A DNA stretch of 64,000 nt from Mesorhizobium huakuii. GTDB taxonomy: Bacteria; Pseudomonadota; Alphaproteobacteria; Rhizobiales; Rhizobiaceae. Every line of letters begins with the position of its first letter. Position 1 is the stretch's first letter. The position numbers were made by a program, and so were the translations under genes. This document shows, in pieces, positions 9,319 to 18,372 of the stretch. Below the pieces are notes generated by a model, which was not told where the DNA came from, made no database searches, and was given only the letters and a program-made list of their open reading frames with translations. The stretch spans positions 372,001 through 436,000 of the forward strand of contig NZ_BSNY01000012.1 in assembly GCF_030160235.1 (NCBI RefSeq). The letters run 5' to 3'.

Positions 9319-9350
9319 GGTTTCAAACCTGGTGGTTGCGGACTGTCCGC
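9319..9350. promoter_or_regulatory. two short palindromes upstream of fba, candidate operators
   Basis: GGTTT-c-AAACC (9319-9329) and GCGGAC-t-GTCCGC (9338-9350) are perfect inverted repeats 20-50 bases upstream of the fba start, in the fba/deoR divergent region. They are possible binding sites; the factor is unknown. Confidence 0.35.
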
Positions 9351-9494
9351 GCATCGTCCAGCCCACCGATGCTTCTGGCCGGATTTCCGCGCAACCGCAA
9401 CCGTCACAGCCCGTCTGAGCAGCAATTCTTGTTACAGCGCCGCGATCAGGGCAAGCGGAATATCCCAAAGATTTGTCTCATTATCACAAAATAT

Positions 9495-9525
9495 TTGATA
9501 CTTTTGCGACGGAAGCTGTTATATC
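9495..9525 (+). promoter_or_regulatory. candidate promoter of the deoR-tpi-rpiB unit
   Basis: TTGATA at 9495-9500 and TTATAT/TATATC at 9519-9525 are spaced 18-19 bases apart in an AT-rich patch that stands out from the GC-rich surroundings, about 50 bases before the regulator gene. A sigma-70-like promoter by pattern only. Confidence 0.45.
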
Positions 9526-9572
9526 TTGCGCTCGATCAAGGAGCCACGGTTAGGCGTTGGCGGTCAGCGGCA

Positions 9573-10343
9573 ATGAAGAGCGATATCAGGCGGCAAGGCA
9601 TTATGGAGTTCCTGATGGACGCCGGTCAGGCCGGCGTCGATGACCTCGCCTTGCGCTTTGGCGTGTCGAAGATGACCGTGCACCGCGACCTCGACGAGCT
9701 CGAGGAAAGCGGTTTCCTGCGCAAGGTGCGCGGCGGCGCCTCGATCCAGCCGAGCAGCCTGTTCGAAAGCGATTTCCGCTACCGGCAGAAGCAGGCGACC
9801 GAGGAAAAGCAGCGCCTGGCCGCGGCCGCCGTGGCCATTATCGAACCCGGCCAGACGGTGATCATCGATGACGGCTCGACGGCGGGCGGCATTGCGCGCC
9901 ATCTCGCCGACCTGCGGCCGCTGACCGTGATCTCCAACAATCTGGCCGTCATCCAGGAACTGGCCGGCGCCGGAGGGATCAACCTGATCGCGCTCGGCGG
10001 CCAATACAGCAAGAAGTTCCACGGCTTCTTCGGCCTGCTGGCCGAGGCTTCGCTCAAATCACTGCGCGCCGACATCGCCTTCCTGTCATCTTCGGCCATC
10101 CATGGCGCTTGCGCCTTCCACCAGGACCAGGAGGTGGTGCAGGCCAAGCGGCTGATGATGGCGGCGGCGACCCGCAAATATCTGCTGGTCGATCACGGCA
10201 AGTTCGGCCGCACGGCGCTGCACTTCCTGACCGATCTCAGCGCATTCGACACGGTCTTCACCGGCCGCGCGCCCGAACCGGGCGTGCGCGCGGCACTGGA
10301 TGCCGCCGGCGTTTCGCTGACGGTGATCGACAAGGGATCATGA
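9573..10343 (+). CDS. DeoR-family transcriptional regulator (EryG-like position)
   Basis: DeoR/GlpR-type repressor of 256 residues. It has an N-terminal winged helix (about 1-55: DDLALRFGVSKMTVHRDLDELEESGFLRKVRGG) and a C-terminal sugar-phosphate-sensing DeoRC domain with DDGSTAGGIARHL (about 95-107) and the late motif LLVDHGKFG. ATG 9573 is chosen at the family N-terminus (KSDIRRQGIMEFL); the open frame runs far upstream, antisense to fba. It lies directly before the triose-phosphate-isomerase-like gene and rpiB, the same order as deoR-tpiA2-rpiB next to the Brucella ery operon. Regulation of the ery genes by a tetrose phosphate is inferred. Confidence 0.88.
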   Translation: MKSDIRRQGIMEFLMDAGQAGVDDLALRFGVSKMTVHRDLDELEESGFLRKVRGGASIQPSSLFESDFRYRQKQATEEKQRLAAAAVAIIEPGQTVIIDDGSTAGGIARHLADLRPLTVISNNLAVIQELAGAGGINLIALGGQYSKKFHGFFGLLAEASLKSLRADIAFLSSSAIHGACAFHQDQEVVQAKRLMMAAATRKYLLVDHGKFGRTALHFLTDLSAFDTVFTGRAPEPGVRAALDAAGVSLTVIDKGS

Positions 10344-10391
10344 TCCCGAAAATCCGCGGATCGTGATCAACAGAGGTAAGGAGCAGTACGC

Positions 10392-11150
10392 GTGGTCTAC
10401 TGGGTCGGTACAAGCTGGAAGATGAACAAGACGCTCGCCGAGGCGCTGGATTTCGCGGAGCGCCTGGCCGGCTTCATTCCCGGTTTCGATGACCGCATCC
10501 AGCCTTTCGTCATCCCGCCTTTCACCGCCGTGCGCGAGGTCAAGCGGGCGCTGTCGTCGACGCGCGTCAAGGTCGGCGCCCAGAACATGCATTGGGCCGA
10601 TGCCGGCGCCTGGACCGGCGAAATCTCGCCGTTGATGCTGAGGGATTGCGGGCTCGATCTGGTCGAACTCGGCCACAGCGAACGGCGCGAGCACTTTGGC
10701 GAGACCGACCGTACGGTTGGCCTGAAGACGGCGGCCGCCGTGAAGCACGGGTTGATCCCGCTGATCTGTGTCGGCGAGACGCTGGGCGAGCGTGAAAGTG
10801 GCAAGGCCGGTGCCGTGCTGAGCGCCCAGGTCGAGGGCGCGCTGCAATTCCTTGAAGGCGAGGCGAGGGGCGCGAAAATCCTGTTCGCCTACGAGCCGGT
10901 CTGGGCGATCGGCGACAAGGGCATTCCGGCCAGCGCCGACTATGCCGACAAGCAGCAGGCATTGATCAAGACAGTGGCCGGCGGCCTGCTTCCGTCGGTG
11001 CCGCCGGTGCTTTATGGCGGCAGCGTCAATCCCGGCAATGCCGCCGAACTGGTCGGCCAGCCCAATATAGACGGCCTCTTCATCGGCCGCTCCGCCTGGC
11101 AGGCGGACGGCTACATCGACATTCTCGGCCGCGCCTCGGCGGCGATCTGA
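10392..11150 (+). CDS. tpiB: triose-phosphate isomerase paralogue (tetrulose-phosphate isomerase-type)
   Basis: TIM-family isomerase of 252 residues. Active-site elements are all visible: Asn/Lys in GTSWKMNKT (about 6-14), the His in LGHSERR, and the catalytic Glu in AYEPVWAIG; the phosphate loop YGGSVNPGN is present. A GTG start at 10392 is supported by AAGGAG about ten bases upstream. In the Brucella-type erythritol pathway this paralogue (TpiA2/EryH) isomerises L-erythrulose 1-phosphate to D-erythrulose 4-phosphate. A housekeeping glycolytic TpiA is expected elsewhere. The position between deoR and rpiB supports the tetrulose role, though ordinary triose phosphate isomerase activity remains possible. 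Confidence 0.88.
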   Translation: MVYWVGTSWKMNKTLAEALDFAERLAGFIPGFDDRIQPFVIPPFTAVREVKRALSSTRVKVGAQNMHWADAGAWTGEISPLMLRDCGLDLVELGHSERREHFGETDRTVGLKTAAAVKHGLIPLICVGETLGERESGKAGAVLSAQVEGALQFLEGEARGAKILFAYEPVWAIGDKGIPASADYADKQQALIKTVAGGLLPSVPPVLYGGSVNPGNAAELVGQPNIDGLFIGRSAWQADGYIDILGRASAAI

Positions 11151-11177
11151 AACCATCCGAACCGGAAAGGGAAAAAC

Positions 11178-11621
11178 ATGAAAATAGCCATCGGAGCCGA
11201 CAGCGCCGGCAAACCGCTGCTCGATGTCATCGCCGCGCACCTTGCCACCAAATCCGGCCTGACGGTCAGCGATCTCAGCCAGGCCGGCTATTATGCCGAC
11301 CTGTCGCAAAAACTCGCCCAGACCATCATCGACGGCGAGAACGATCGCGGCATCCTGTTCTGCGGCACCGGCATCGGCGTCTCGATCTCTGCCAACAAGG
11401 TACCGGGCATCCGCGCCGCACTCACCCACGACACCTATTCGGCCGAGCGCGCGGCGAAATCCAACAACGCGCAGATAATCACCATGGGCGCCCGTGTCAT
11501 CGGCCCGGAACTGGCCAAGGCGATCGTCGATACGTGGCTCGCCTCCGAGTTCGACGAACAAGGTCCCTCGGCCGGCAATGTCCAGGCGATCAACAGGCTC
11601 GACGCGGCAAAACCCGCATGA
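11178..11621 (+). CDS. rpiB: ribose-5-phosphate isomerase B-type (tetrose isomerase)
   Basis: RpiB/LacAB-fold isomerase of 147 residues. Family signatures are [13 protein letters not shown] at the N-terminus, the catalytic Cys in [16 protein letters not shown] (about 58-73), the His in [11 protein letters not shown], and [14 protein letters not shown]. RpiB-type enzymes interconvert ribulose and ribose 5-phosphates; in the erythritol route (EryI) the paralogue converts D-erythrulose 4-phosphate to D-erythrose 4-phosphate, which enters the pentose phosphate pathway. It follows the tpi paralogue after 27 bases with an AAAGGGA ribosome site, so they are probably one transcript. It converges on the GntR gene. 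Confidence 0.88.
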   Translation: MKIAIGADSAGKPLLDVIAAHLATKSGLTVSDLSQAGYYADLSQKLAQTIIDGENDRGILFCGTGIGVSISANKVPGIRAALTHDTYSAERAAKSNNAQIITMGARVIGPELAKAIVDTWLASEFDEQGPSAGNVQAINRLDAAKPA

Positions 11622-11707
11622 TCCGCGCAGGCGAGCCTGTGGCATAGGCTGAGAAAACCCCGGCGTACCGGGCCGGAATGCCGTGGGCGACGATGCCGGC
11701 GCTACTT

Positions 11708-12490
11708 CTACCTGCCGAGCCTGGCCGCGAGGGAACGCCGCACGTCCTCTTCCGCGCCGTCCAGCAGGTCGATCAGCACCTTGCTGGTGGCTGCCGGGTC
11801 GCGCTTTTCGATGTTCTCGACAATCTGCCGGTGCAGGCTGAGCGAGTGGCGCTGACCGTCTGGATTGTCGTCCGAAAGCCGGAAGCTGATCACCAGTGCC
11901 GTCTCGATCAAGGCCGCCAGCGAACCGATCAGCTCATTGCCCGACATATGCAGGATCGCCTGGTGGAAGGCCAGATCCGGTACCGCGAAGCGTTCGCCGT
12001 CATCGCCGGCCTGTTCCATCTCTTCGAGGAGTGCCCGCAATTCGGCGATCTGCTCCGGGCTGGCGCGCTCCGCCGCCAGGGCCCCGGCCGTCGGCTCGAT
12101 CGCGCGGCGCAGTTCGAACAGGGAGCGCGCCTCCTCGGCCGTCGTTCTCGAGCCGAAACGCCACAAGAGCACATCCGGGTCGAGGAAATTCCAGTCCTTG
12201 CGCGGGCGCACCCTGGTTCCGGTCCGGGGGCGCATTTCCACCATGCCCTTGCCCGCCAGCACCTTGACGACTTCCCGCAGGCCGGTGCGGCTCGCGCCAT
12301 AGGAAGCGCTCCAATCGTCGCCGTTCGGTAACTGGTCGCCCGGGATCAATTCGCCGCGCACGATGCTGAGGCCGATTTCGTTGAGCAGCCTTGCGTGGAG
12401 GCCGGAATGCGACGAGCCTGCCATGCGCGACGTCATCCGGGATGCCCTGGAATGGGCTGCTGAATTCTTCATACTATTCCCATTATTCAT
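11708..12490 (-). CDS. GntR/FadR-family transcriptional regulator
   Basis: FCD-type GntR regulator of 260 residues. The winged helix spans about 30-95 (LNEIGLSIVRGELIPGDQLP ... YGASRTGLREVVKVLAGKGM) and is followed by an all-helical FCD ligand domain with FELRRAIEPTAGALAAERA and the metal-site type segment FHQAILHMSGN. Start is uncertain: ATG 12490 or the in-frame ATG at 12472, which has a weak GGGA before it. A 7-bp-arm palindrome lies just upstream and could be its own operator. Target genes are not evident; the neighbours are rpiB (convergent) and an autotransporter (divergent). FadR-type members commonly sense small organic or sugar acids, but the ligand here is unknown. Confidence 0.88.
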   Translation of the reverse strand: MNNGNSMKNSAAHSRASRMTSRMAGSSHSGLHARLLNEIGLSIVRGELIPGDQLPNGDDWSASYGASRTGLREVVKVLAGKGMVEMRPRTGTRVRPRKDWNFLDPDVLLWRFGSRTTAEEARSLFELRRAIEPTAGALAAERASPEQIAELRALLEEMEQAGDDGERFAVPDLAFHQAILHMSGNELIGSLAALIETALVISFRLSDDNPDGQRHSLSLHRQIVENIEKRDPAATSKVLIDLLDGAEEDVRRSLAARLGR

Positions 12491-12501
12491 ATGATTGTCA
12501 C

Positions 12502-12521
12502 GTGCTCATTCTAGTGAGCAC
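12502..12521. promoter_or_regulatory. palindromic operator candidate between gntR and the autotransporter gene
   Basis: GTGCTCA (12502-12508) and TGAGCAC (12515-12521) are perfect inverted 7-base arms separated by 6 bases, 11 bases upstream of the GntR start. The position suits autoregulation; binding is unproven. Confidence 0.4.
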
Positions 12522-12685
12522 ATCGTTGAACTCCCCGCCAGAGCGATCGACGAACCACAGCGCAGATAGCACCCGAAGAACCACGAAATCTCGAGTCTTG
12601 CCATCGCCGACGGCCGCCACCGTCGTTGGTCGATGTCGTGCGCGTCGAGCCGTCGATCATAAACACCAACAGGAACGCGCCAGAA

Positions 12686-14611
12686 ATGTCTCCCAAGATG
12701 ATCGATCACGCCAGCAAAGCCGCCCGGAAGGGAACGGCTCGCCTTCCGAAACCCATAAGCTCCTGCATCTTCGTGTCCAGCGCGCTTGCCATGACATCGG
12801 TGCCGGCACTCGCCGTCGAGCCCTGGATCATGGTCGAGAAGACGACCTTCACCGGCGACGCGATAACTGCGAAGCAGCAGGGCGTGACCACCGATGGCAC
12901 AAACTGGTACTTCTCTGGCACCAATATTCTCGAGCGCACCGACAAGAACTACGATCCGGACCTGCGTGTCGCGCCTGCCATTCCGCTTGCTCTCCAGCTT
13001 CCGTCTGAATTTTCCAGCATGGGGCTGAACCATATTGGCGACATCGACTATGCCGACGGGCTTCTCTACATCTCACTTGACACGAGCAAGCGCGACCCGA
13101 TTACCGGCGGCAAATATGACCACCCGGTTTTCGCGGTCTTCTGCGCCAGCGACATGAGCTATACCGGCCAGGCCTTTTCGCTCAACCCGCCCCATGGCAC
13201 CCATGACATCGCCAGCTGGGTTGCCGTCGACGCCAAGAACGGCCTCGGCTACGGCATGGCATATGAGAACGCGACCGAATTGGCGGTCTACAACCTGTCG
13301 GATTGGAGCTTCAAGGAATACATCCCGCTGACGCAAACCATCTCCCAGGCACAGGGCGGCAAGCTGCTCGACGGCTGGATGTATTTTTCGACCGACAATG
13401 ATCAGAAGATCATCTACCGGGCGAACCTCAAGACCGGCGAAGTCGAGAATCTCGGCAATCTGAACATCGGTCGCGAGCAGGAAGTCGAAGGGCTTTCCTT
13501 CAACCAGACGAAGGATGGCTGGTCGATGTACATCCTCAACCGGGAAGCGCTGGAGAGCGACCCCACCGTTGAGGCGGTCGGCTTCTATCGCTATCTGCGC
13601 CCCTACGGAAACGCGCTCTCCGGCGAAATCCACGCCGATATCAATGGCGCGCTTGTCGAGGACAGCCGCTTCGCACGGGATGCCGCCAACAGCCGGATTC
13701 GTTCTGCCTTCGATGCGGTCTCCGCACCCGTCCTGACAACCGCCAGCATCGACACCGACGGCGCCCACGCCGCGCCCGCCAATGCCGACGGCATCGTGAT
13801 CTGGAGCCAGGCACTGGCAATGACGGGTGATGCGAACGGCTCCGGCGATGCCGCTGCCTTCGGCCGCAACACGGCAGGATTCATCGGTGGCGCCGACGCA
13901 CCGGTCGGAAGCTGGCGAGTTGGCGTGCTCGGCGGCTACAGCCACTCGCGCTTCGACGTCACCGACCGTGCTTCATCCGGCTCCAGCGACAACTACAATA
14001 TCGGTCTCTATGCCGGCACGCAGATGGGCCAGTTCGGTTTCCGCGCCGGCGCGATCTATGGCTGGCATGACATCGAGACCAGGCGCAACGTGGTCTTCCC
14101 CGCCTTCAGCGAACAGCTCTCCGCCGACTACAATGCCGCGACGGCGCAGGCTTTCAGCGAACTGGCCTATCGGTTCGACATCGGCCGCAATGCCTTCGAA
14201 CCCTTCGCCAATCTCGCCTATGTCCATCTGAACACCGATGGCTTCGCCGAGACCGGGGGCGCGACTTCGGCGCTGGCGGCACAGAAGACAACGACCGAAA
14301 ACACCTTCTCGACCTTTGGCGTTCGCGCTTCGACCCAGTTCGACGCAGGGACGACCAAGACCGCCCTGCACGGCATGCTGGGCTGGCAGCACGCCTATGG
14401 CGATGTCGATCCGGCTTCCAATCTGGCCTTCAATACCGGAGCATCCTTTGCCATTTCGGGTGTGCCGATCGCCAGGGACGCGCTGGCGATCGAAGCTGGA
14501 CTGGATGTCTCCCTGTCGTCCAATGCGACGCTCGGCGCGTCCTATTCCGGGCAGATCGCCAAGGAAGCGCAGGGACATGCCTTCAAGGTCAGTTTCGATC
14601 TGAAGCTATAG
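12686..14611 (+). CDS. autotransporter with propeller-like passenger domain
   Basis: Probable outer-membrane type V secretion protein of 641 residues. A long N-region and hydrophobic segment ending SVPALA (about 26-43) look like a Sec signal peptide. Residues about 45-340 show repeated W/Y-rich strands (for example TDGTNWYFSGTN, ADGLLYISLD, LLDGWMYFSTDNDQKIIYRANLKTGEVENLG), which suggests a beta-propeller rather than the usual beta-helix passenger. A linker precedes an autotransporter beta-barrel (about 370-641) ending in alternating hydrophobics FKVSFDLKL. ATG 12686 is preferred (AGGA about 11 bases upstream) over an in-frame TTG at 12626. The ligand or enzymatic role of the passenger is unknown. 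The 3' end overlaps the convergent dhaL by six bases. Confidence 0.75.
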   Translation: MSPKMIDHASKAARKGTARLPKPISSCIFVSSALAMTSVPALAVEPWIMVEKTTFTGDAITAKQQGVTTDGTNWYFSGTNILERTDKNYDPDLRVAPAIPLALQLPSEFSSMGLNHIGDIDYADGLLYISLDTSKRDPITGGKYDHPVFAVFCASDMSYTGQAFSLNPPHGTHDIASWVAVDAKNGLGYGMAYENATELAVYNLSDWSFKEYIPLTQTISQAQGGKLLDGWMYFSTDNDQKIIYRANLKTGEVENLGNLNIGREQEVEGLSFNQTKDGWSMYILNREALESDPTVEAVGFYRYLRPYGNALSGEIHADINGALVEDSRFARDAANSRIRSAFDAVSAPVLTTASIDTDGAHAAPANADGIVIWSQALAMTGDANGSGDAAAFGRNTAGFIGGADAPVGSWRVGVLGGYSHSRFDVTDRASSGSSDNYNIGLYAGTQMGQFGFRAGAIYGWHDIETRRNVVFPAFSEQLSADYNAATAQAFSELAYRFDIGRNAFEPFANLAYVHLNTDGFAETGGATSALAAQKTTTENTFSTFGVRASTQFDAGTTKTALHGMLGWQHAYGDVDPASNLAFNTGASFAISGVPIARDALAIEAGLDVSLSSNATLGASYSGQIAKEAQGHAFKVSFDLKL

Positions 14612-15250
14612 ATCCGAAGCCAGACCCTTGCGCATCGCGCCGATCGCGGTGACGGCCGATGCCGCGCCGGGGTCGATATGCCCGAGCGATCGCTCGCCGA
14701 GCCGCGAGGAGCGGCCCTTGGCTGCGATCATGTCCTTGGTTGCTTCCGCCCCACGCTCGGCGGCGGCAAGGGCCGCCTCGAGACACTGAGCCAAGGTCTT
14801 GCCGGCTACACTGGCCGCGGCGGCCGCTTCGGCCGCCGGTTGCCAGGCATCGACCATCGTCTTTTCGCCCGGTTCCGCCTTGCCGCGATCCTTGATGCCT
14901 TGTGCCATGGCCTGGAACAGGGCGATGAAGTCCGCATCCGCCAGCGCCGCCTTGCCCTTGACGGCGGCACCGGCGCGCATGAAGGCCGTCGCATAGAGTG
15001 GGCCCGAGGACGCGCCGACGGCATTGAGGAATGATTTCGCCGCGGTGTTGAGCAGCACCGTCGGCTCGGTCACCGCAAGGTTGAGCGACGCCAGCGCATC
15101 GCGCACGGCATTGAAGCCGAGCGCCATGGCAATGCCGTGGTCGGCATCGCCAATGACGCCGTCGAGCTGGCAGAGCCGGTCCTTGTCGGCCTCGATCGCC
15201 TCCGCGATCGTATCGAACATTCTTTTCAGGTCAGCGGTTTCGATGGTCAC
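14606..15250 (-). CDS. dhaL: dihydroxyacetone kinase subunit L (DhaL-type)
   Basis: Nucleotide-binding DhaL subunit of 214 residues. The Mg-ADP site motif GDADHG is at about 34-39, followed by the helical barrel with ASSGPLYATAFMRAGAA and HIDPGAASAV. GTG start at 15250, sixteen bases after the dhaK stop region. With DhaK it should transfer phosphate to dihydroxyacetone or a related short ketose. No PTS-type DhaM is in the window, so the phosphoryl donor (ATP directly or a PTS DhaM elsewhere) cannot be told. It is the last gene of an apparent ribH2-dhaK-dhaL transcript starting at an FMN riboswitch. Confidence 0.88.
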   Translation of the reverse strand: MTIETADLKRMFDTIAEAIEADKDRLCQLDGVIGDADHGIAMALGFNAVRDALASLNLAVTEPTVLLNTAAKSFLNAVGASSGPLYATAFMRAGAAVKGKAALADADFIALFQAMAQGIKDRGKAEPGEKTMVDAWQPAAEAAAAASVAGKTLAQCLEAALAAAERGAEATKDMIAAKGRSSRLGERSLGHIDPGAASAVTAIGAMRKGLASDL

Positions 15251-15265
15251 TGGATTGCTCTTTCG

Positions 15266-16279
15266 TCAGCCGGCACGAAACATGGCGCAGTCGCAGGGAT
15301 GGTCGAGCATGGTCTGCAATTCCGCGTCGAGATGAAAAAGTGTCACCGAGGCGCCGGCCATTTCCAGCGACGTGCAGTAATTGCCGACCCAGGTCGCATG
15401 AATGGATACGCCGATATCGTCGAGCCGCTGCTTGACCCGCCGGTTCATGATGTAGAGCTCCATCAGCGGCGTCGAGCCGAGCGAGTTGACCAGCACCGCG
15501 ACCTTGTCGCCGCGCTTCGGCGCCATCTCGGCGAAAATCTTGTCCAGCATCTCGTCGGTGATCGCATCGGCGCTCCCGAGCTTGCCGCGGGCGATGCCGG
15601 GTTCGCCATGGATGCCCATGCCGATCTCCATTTCGTCCGCGCCGATCTCGAAATTCGGCCGCCGCGTCTGCGGCAGCGAGCAGGGCGACAGCGCTACCCC
15701 CATGGTGAAGGTGTGGTCGTTTGCCTTGCGCGCGATGCGCTCGACTTCGTCGAGGGAGAGCATCCGGTCGCAGGCCGCACCGGCGGCCTTGAAGATGAAG
15801 AAATTGCCGGCGACGCCGCGACGCTTCTGCCGCTGGTCGCGTGGCGCCGAGGCGACGTCGTCGGTAGTCAACACGGTACGCACTTCGATGTCGTCCATCG
15901 CGGCCATTTCGGCCGCCATGTCGAAATTCATAACGTCGCCGGCATAGTTGCCGTACATGAACAAGACGCCGCCGCCGCCGCTGACCGCCTTGGCGCATTC
16001 GAGGATCGGATCGGGCGGCGGCGAGGCAAAGACGTTGCCGATGGCGGCCGCATCCGCCAGTCCCTTGCCGACAAAGCCGAGAAAGGTCGGTTCATGGCCT
16101 GAGCCGCCACCGATCACCAGCCCGACCTTGCCGGGCCGCGGCCCGTCACGGGCGATGATGGAGCGCGGGCTGCCGTCCGCGCTCCTGAGGTGGCGAGGAT
16201 GCGCGGCGAGGATCCCTTCGAGCATCTCGTCGACCGCGCGGTTGCCGTCATTGATGATCTTCTTGGTCTGCACCGGCAT
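15266..16279 (-). CDS. dhaK: dihydroxyacetone kinase subunit K (DhaK-type)
   Basis: Substrate-binding DhaK subunit of 337 residues. GGGSGHEPTFLGFVGKG (His62) and YGNYAGDVMNFD (about 109-120) line the substrate site, and His224 in GIHGEPG is the expected covalent substrate histidine. ATG 16279 (PVQTKKIINDGNRAVDEML) is chosen because it matches the family N-terminus; the frame is open 18 codons further. It sits 69 bases after the lumazine synthase gene on the same strand, with dhaL following. Substrates of this family include dihydroxyacetone, glyceraldehyde, erythrulose and dihydroxybutanone; the riboflavin context makes the last of interest. Confidence 0.9.
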   Translation of the reverse strand: MPVQTKKIINDGNRAVDEMLEGILAAHPRHLRSADGSPRSIIARDGPRPGKVGLVIGGGSGHEPTFLGFVGKGLADAAAIGNVFASPPPDPILECAKAVSGGGGVLFMYGNYAGDVMNFDMAAEMAAMDDIEVRTVLTTDDVASAPRDQRQKRRGVAGNFFIFKAAGAACDRMLSLDEVERIARKANDHTFTMGVALSPCSLPQTRRPNFEIGADEMEIGMGIHGEPGIARGKLGSADAITDEMLDKIFAEMAPKRGDKVAVLVNSLGSTPLMELYIMNRRVKQRLDDIGVSIHATWVGNYCTSLEMAGASVTLFHLDAELQTMLDHPCDCAMFRAG

Positions 16280-16348
16280 CCTCCCCGAACTCGGTATTTC
16301 GCAAATACTACCGGGTGTTATCGTGATTTCCACCCGGCCGGGAAGATT

Positions 16349-17046
<698 letters not shown>

Positions 17047-17056
17047 TAACGGCTTT

Positions 17057-17085
17057 GTATGGAGGGACGGGCGCGCTGATGTCAA
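17057..17085 (-). promoter_or_regulatory. candidate promoter of the riboswitch operon
   Basis: On the minus strand TTGACA (17085-17080) and CATACA (17061-17056 region) are about 18 bases apart, directly before the riboswitch. Only the -35 is a full match to consensus. A second TTGACA at 17121-17116 has no good partner. Confidence 0.4.
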
Positions 17086-17148
17086 TCTCGCGACGACCAG
17101 TGGCTAGTCACGTTCTGTCAACTGGAACAATCCGGTGAAAGAACCGCT

Positions 17149-18324
17149 CTATCGCGTGCGCCACGCCGCCGCCGCTACGGCAACCAGCATCAGCAGCGCC
17201 GCAACGATCGCGCAGGTTGCGAAGCCGAAGCTGGAATAGATCGGCCCGAAGCCGGTGGTGCCGATAAAGACCGCCAGATAGGTGACCGCGCTGTTCAGGC
17301 CCATGATCGTGCCGCGCTGTGAGGGATCGAGTGCCGAGAGGCGCATCACCAGGACGTTCAGCCCGAAATGATTGGCAAGTCCCCACACCGCCACCATGGC
17401 TAGAGTCAGGCCGAAACTGTTGCTCGTCGCGGCAATGGCGACATAGACGGCGGCGACAAGAAGATAGGCGAACGGCATGACGCGGCGGGCGCCTAGGCGA
17501 TCGATCACGCCATCGAGGAGGGCAGCCGTGCCGAAACCGATGCCATAGGCAAATGCTGCCCAGCCATTGGCGCTCACCGGTTTGCCCAGCCCACTGTGCA
17601 GGTAGTCGCCGAGATAGCCATAGACGCCGTAGAAGGCGGTCATGAAGGCCGCGCAGGCGACGAGAAGCGGCACGATGCCGGGAATGCCGAGCGCCGCCAA
17701 CGGCGTTGGCGCCGGGCCGCTCTTCCTGACGTCGCTAAGCGACGTCAGGGTGAGGCTGGCCAGCGCCAGCATTGCCAGCACCGCGACCGTCGCGAAGACC
17801 GCGCGCCAATGCACGAGATCGGCAAGCACTGCCGACAGCGAAACGCCGGCCACCATGCTGAGCGTCCATCCGGTCAGCACGACGCCGATGGTGCCGCTTT
17901 CGCGGCCGGGCGGCGCGATCGCCGCCGAACTGGCATAGATCGCCGGCATGGCGACGCCGGCGGCGATGCCGGCGACGAGCTGGGCCGCGACCAGCATGAT
18001 CAGTATCGGTGCGGCCGCGCTGGCGACGAGAGCAATGGCCAGCAACAGCAATGCCCCTTGCAGCATCCGGCGGGCGCCGAGCCGGTCGATATAGCGGGCG
18101 AGGAACAGGGCGCTTGCCGAGGTCCCCAAGCCAAAGGCTGCCGCCGCGACCATGACGGTCGGGACGCTGCTTTCGAAGGACGAGGCCACCGCCGGGGCTA
18201 TCGGGCCCAGGACCAGCGAATTCGAGCCGATCACGGCAATGCAGCCGGTCAACAGATAGGCGAGGGCCGGGATCGGCGGCCTGGCGTCTGTTGCCAAGGC
18301 TATGGCTTGATTGCTGTTCGACAT
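17149..18324 (-). CDS. MFS transporter (DHA1-type drug/arabinose efflux family)
   Basis: Major facilitator of 391 residues with about 12 hydrophobic segments. The first loop carries LFLARYIDRLGARRML (the D-R-x-G-x-R-R/K signature at about 74-89), and the matching second-half loop is LLDGVIDRLGARRVMPFAY. No periplasmic domain. The size and GTxxSAxFLARY pattern fit the DHA1 family (AraJ/Bcr-like) of exporters. It diverges from an Lrp/AsnC regulator with only 48 bases between the starts, so that regulator probably controls it. The substrate is unknown; Lrp-paired MFS exporters often move amino acids or small drugs, but nothing here specifies it. Confidence 0.85.
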   Translation of the reverse strand: MSNSNQAIALATDARPPIPALAYLLTGCIAVIGSNSLVLGPIAPAVASSFESSVPTVMVAAAAFGLGTSASALFLARYIDRLGARRMLQGALLLLAIALVASAAAPILIMLVAAQLVAGIAAGVAMPAIYASSAAIAPPGRESGTIGVVLTGWTLSMVAGVSLSAVLADLVHWRAVFATVAVLAMLALASLTLTSLSDVRKSGPAPTPLAALGIPGIVPLLVACAAFMTAFYGVYGYLGDYLHSGLGKPVSANGWAAFAYGIGFGTAALLDGVIDRLGARRVMPFAYLLVAAVYVAIAATSNSFGLTLAMVAVWGLANHFGLNVLVMRLSALDPSQRGTIMGLNSAVTYLAVFIGTTGFGPIYSSFGFATCAIVAALLMLVAVAAAAWRTR

Positions 18325-18372
18325 ATCATCATAATGGCCGTATTAAATTCCGTGACAATCAGGATTTTTGAC

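Noticed and set aside
17116-17121. TTGACA on the minus strand upstream of the riboswitch as the main promoter.
   Set aside because: No acceptable -10 at 16-18 bases; the copy at 17085-17080 has a slightly better partner.
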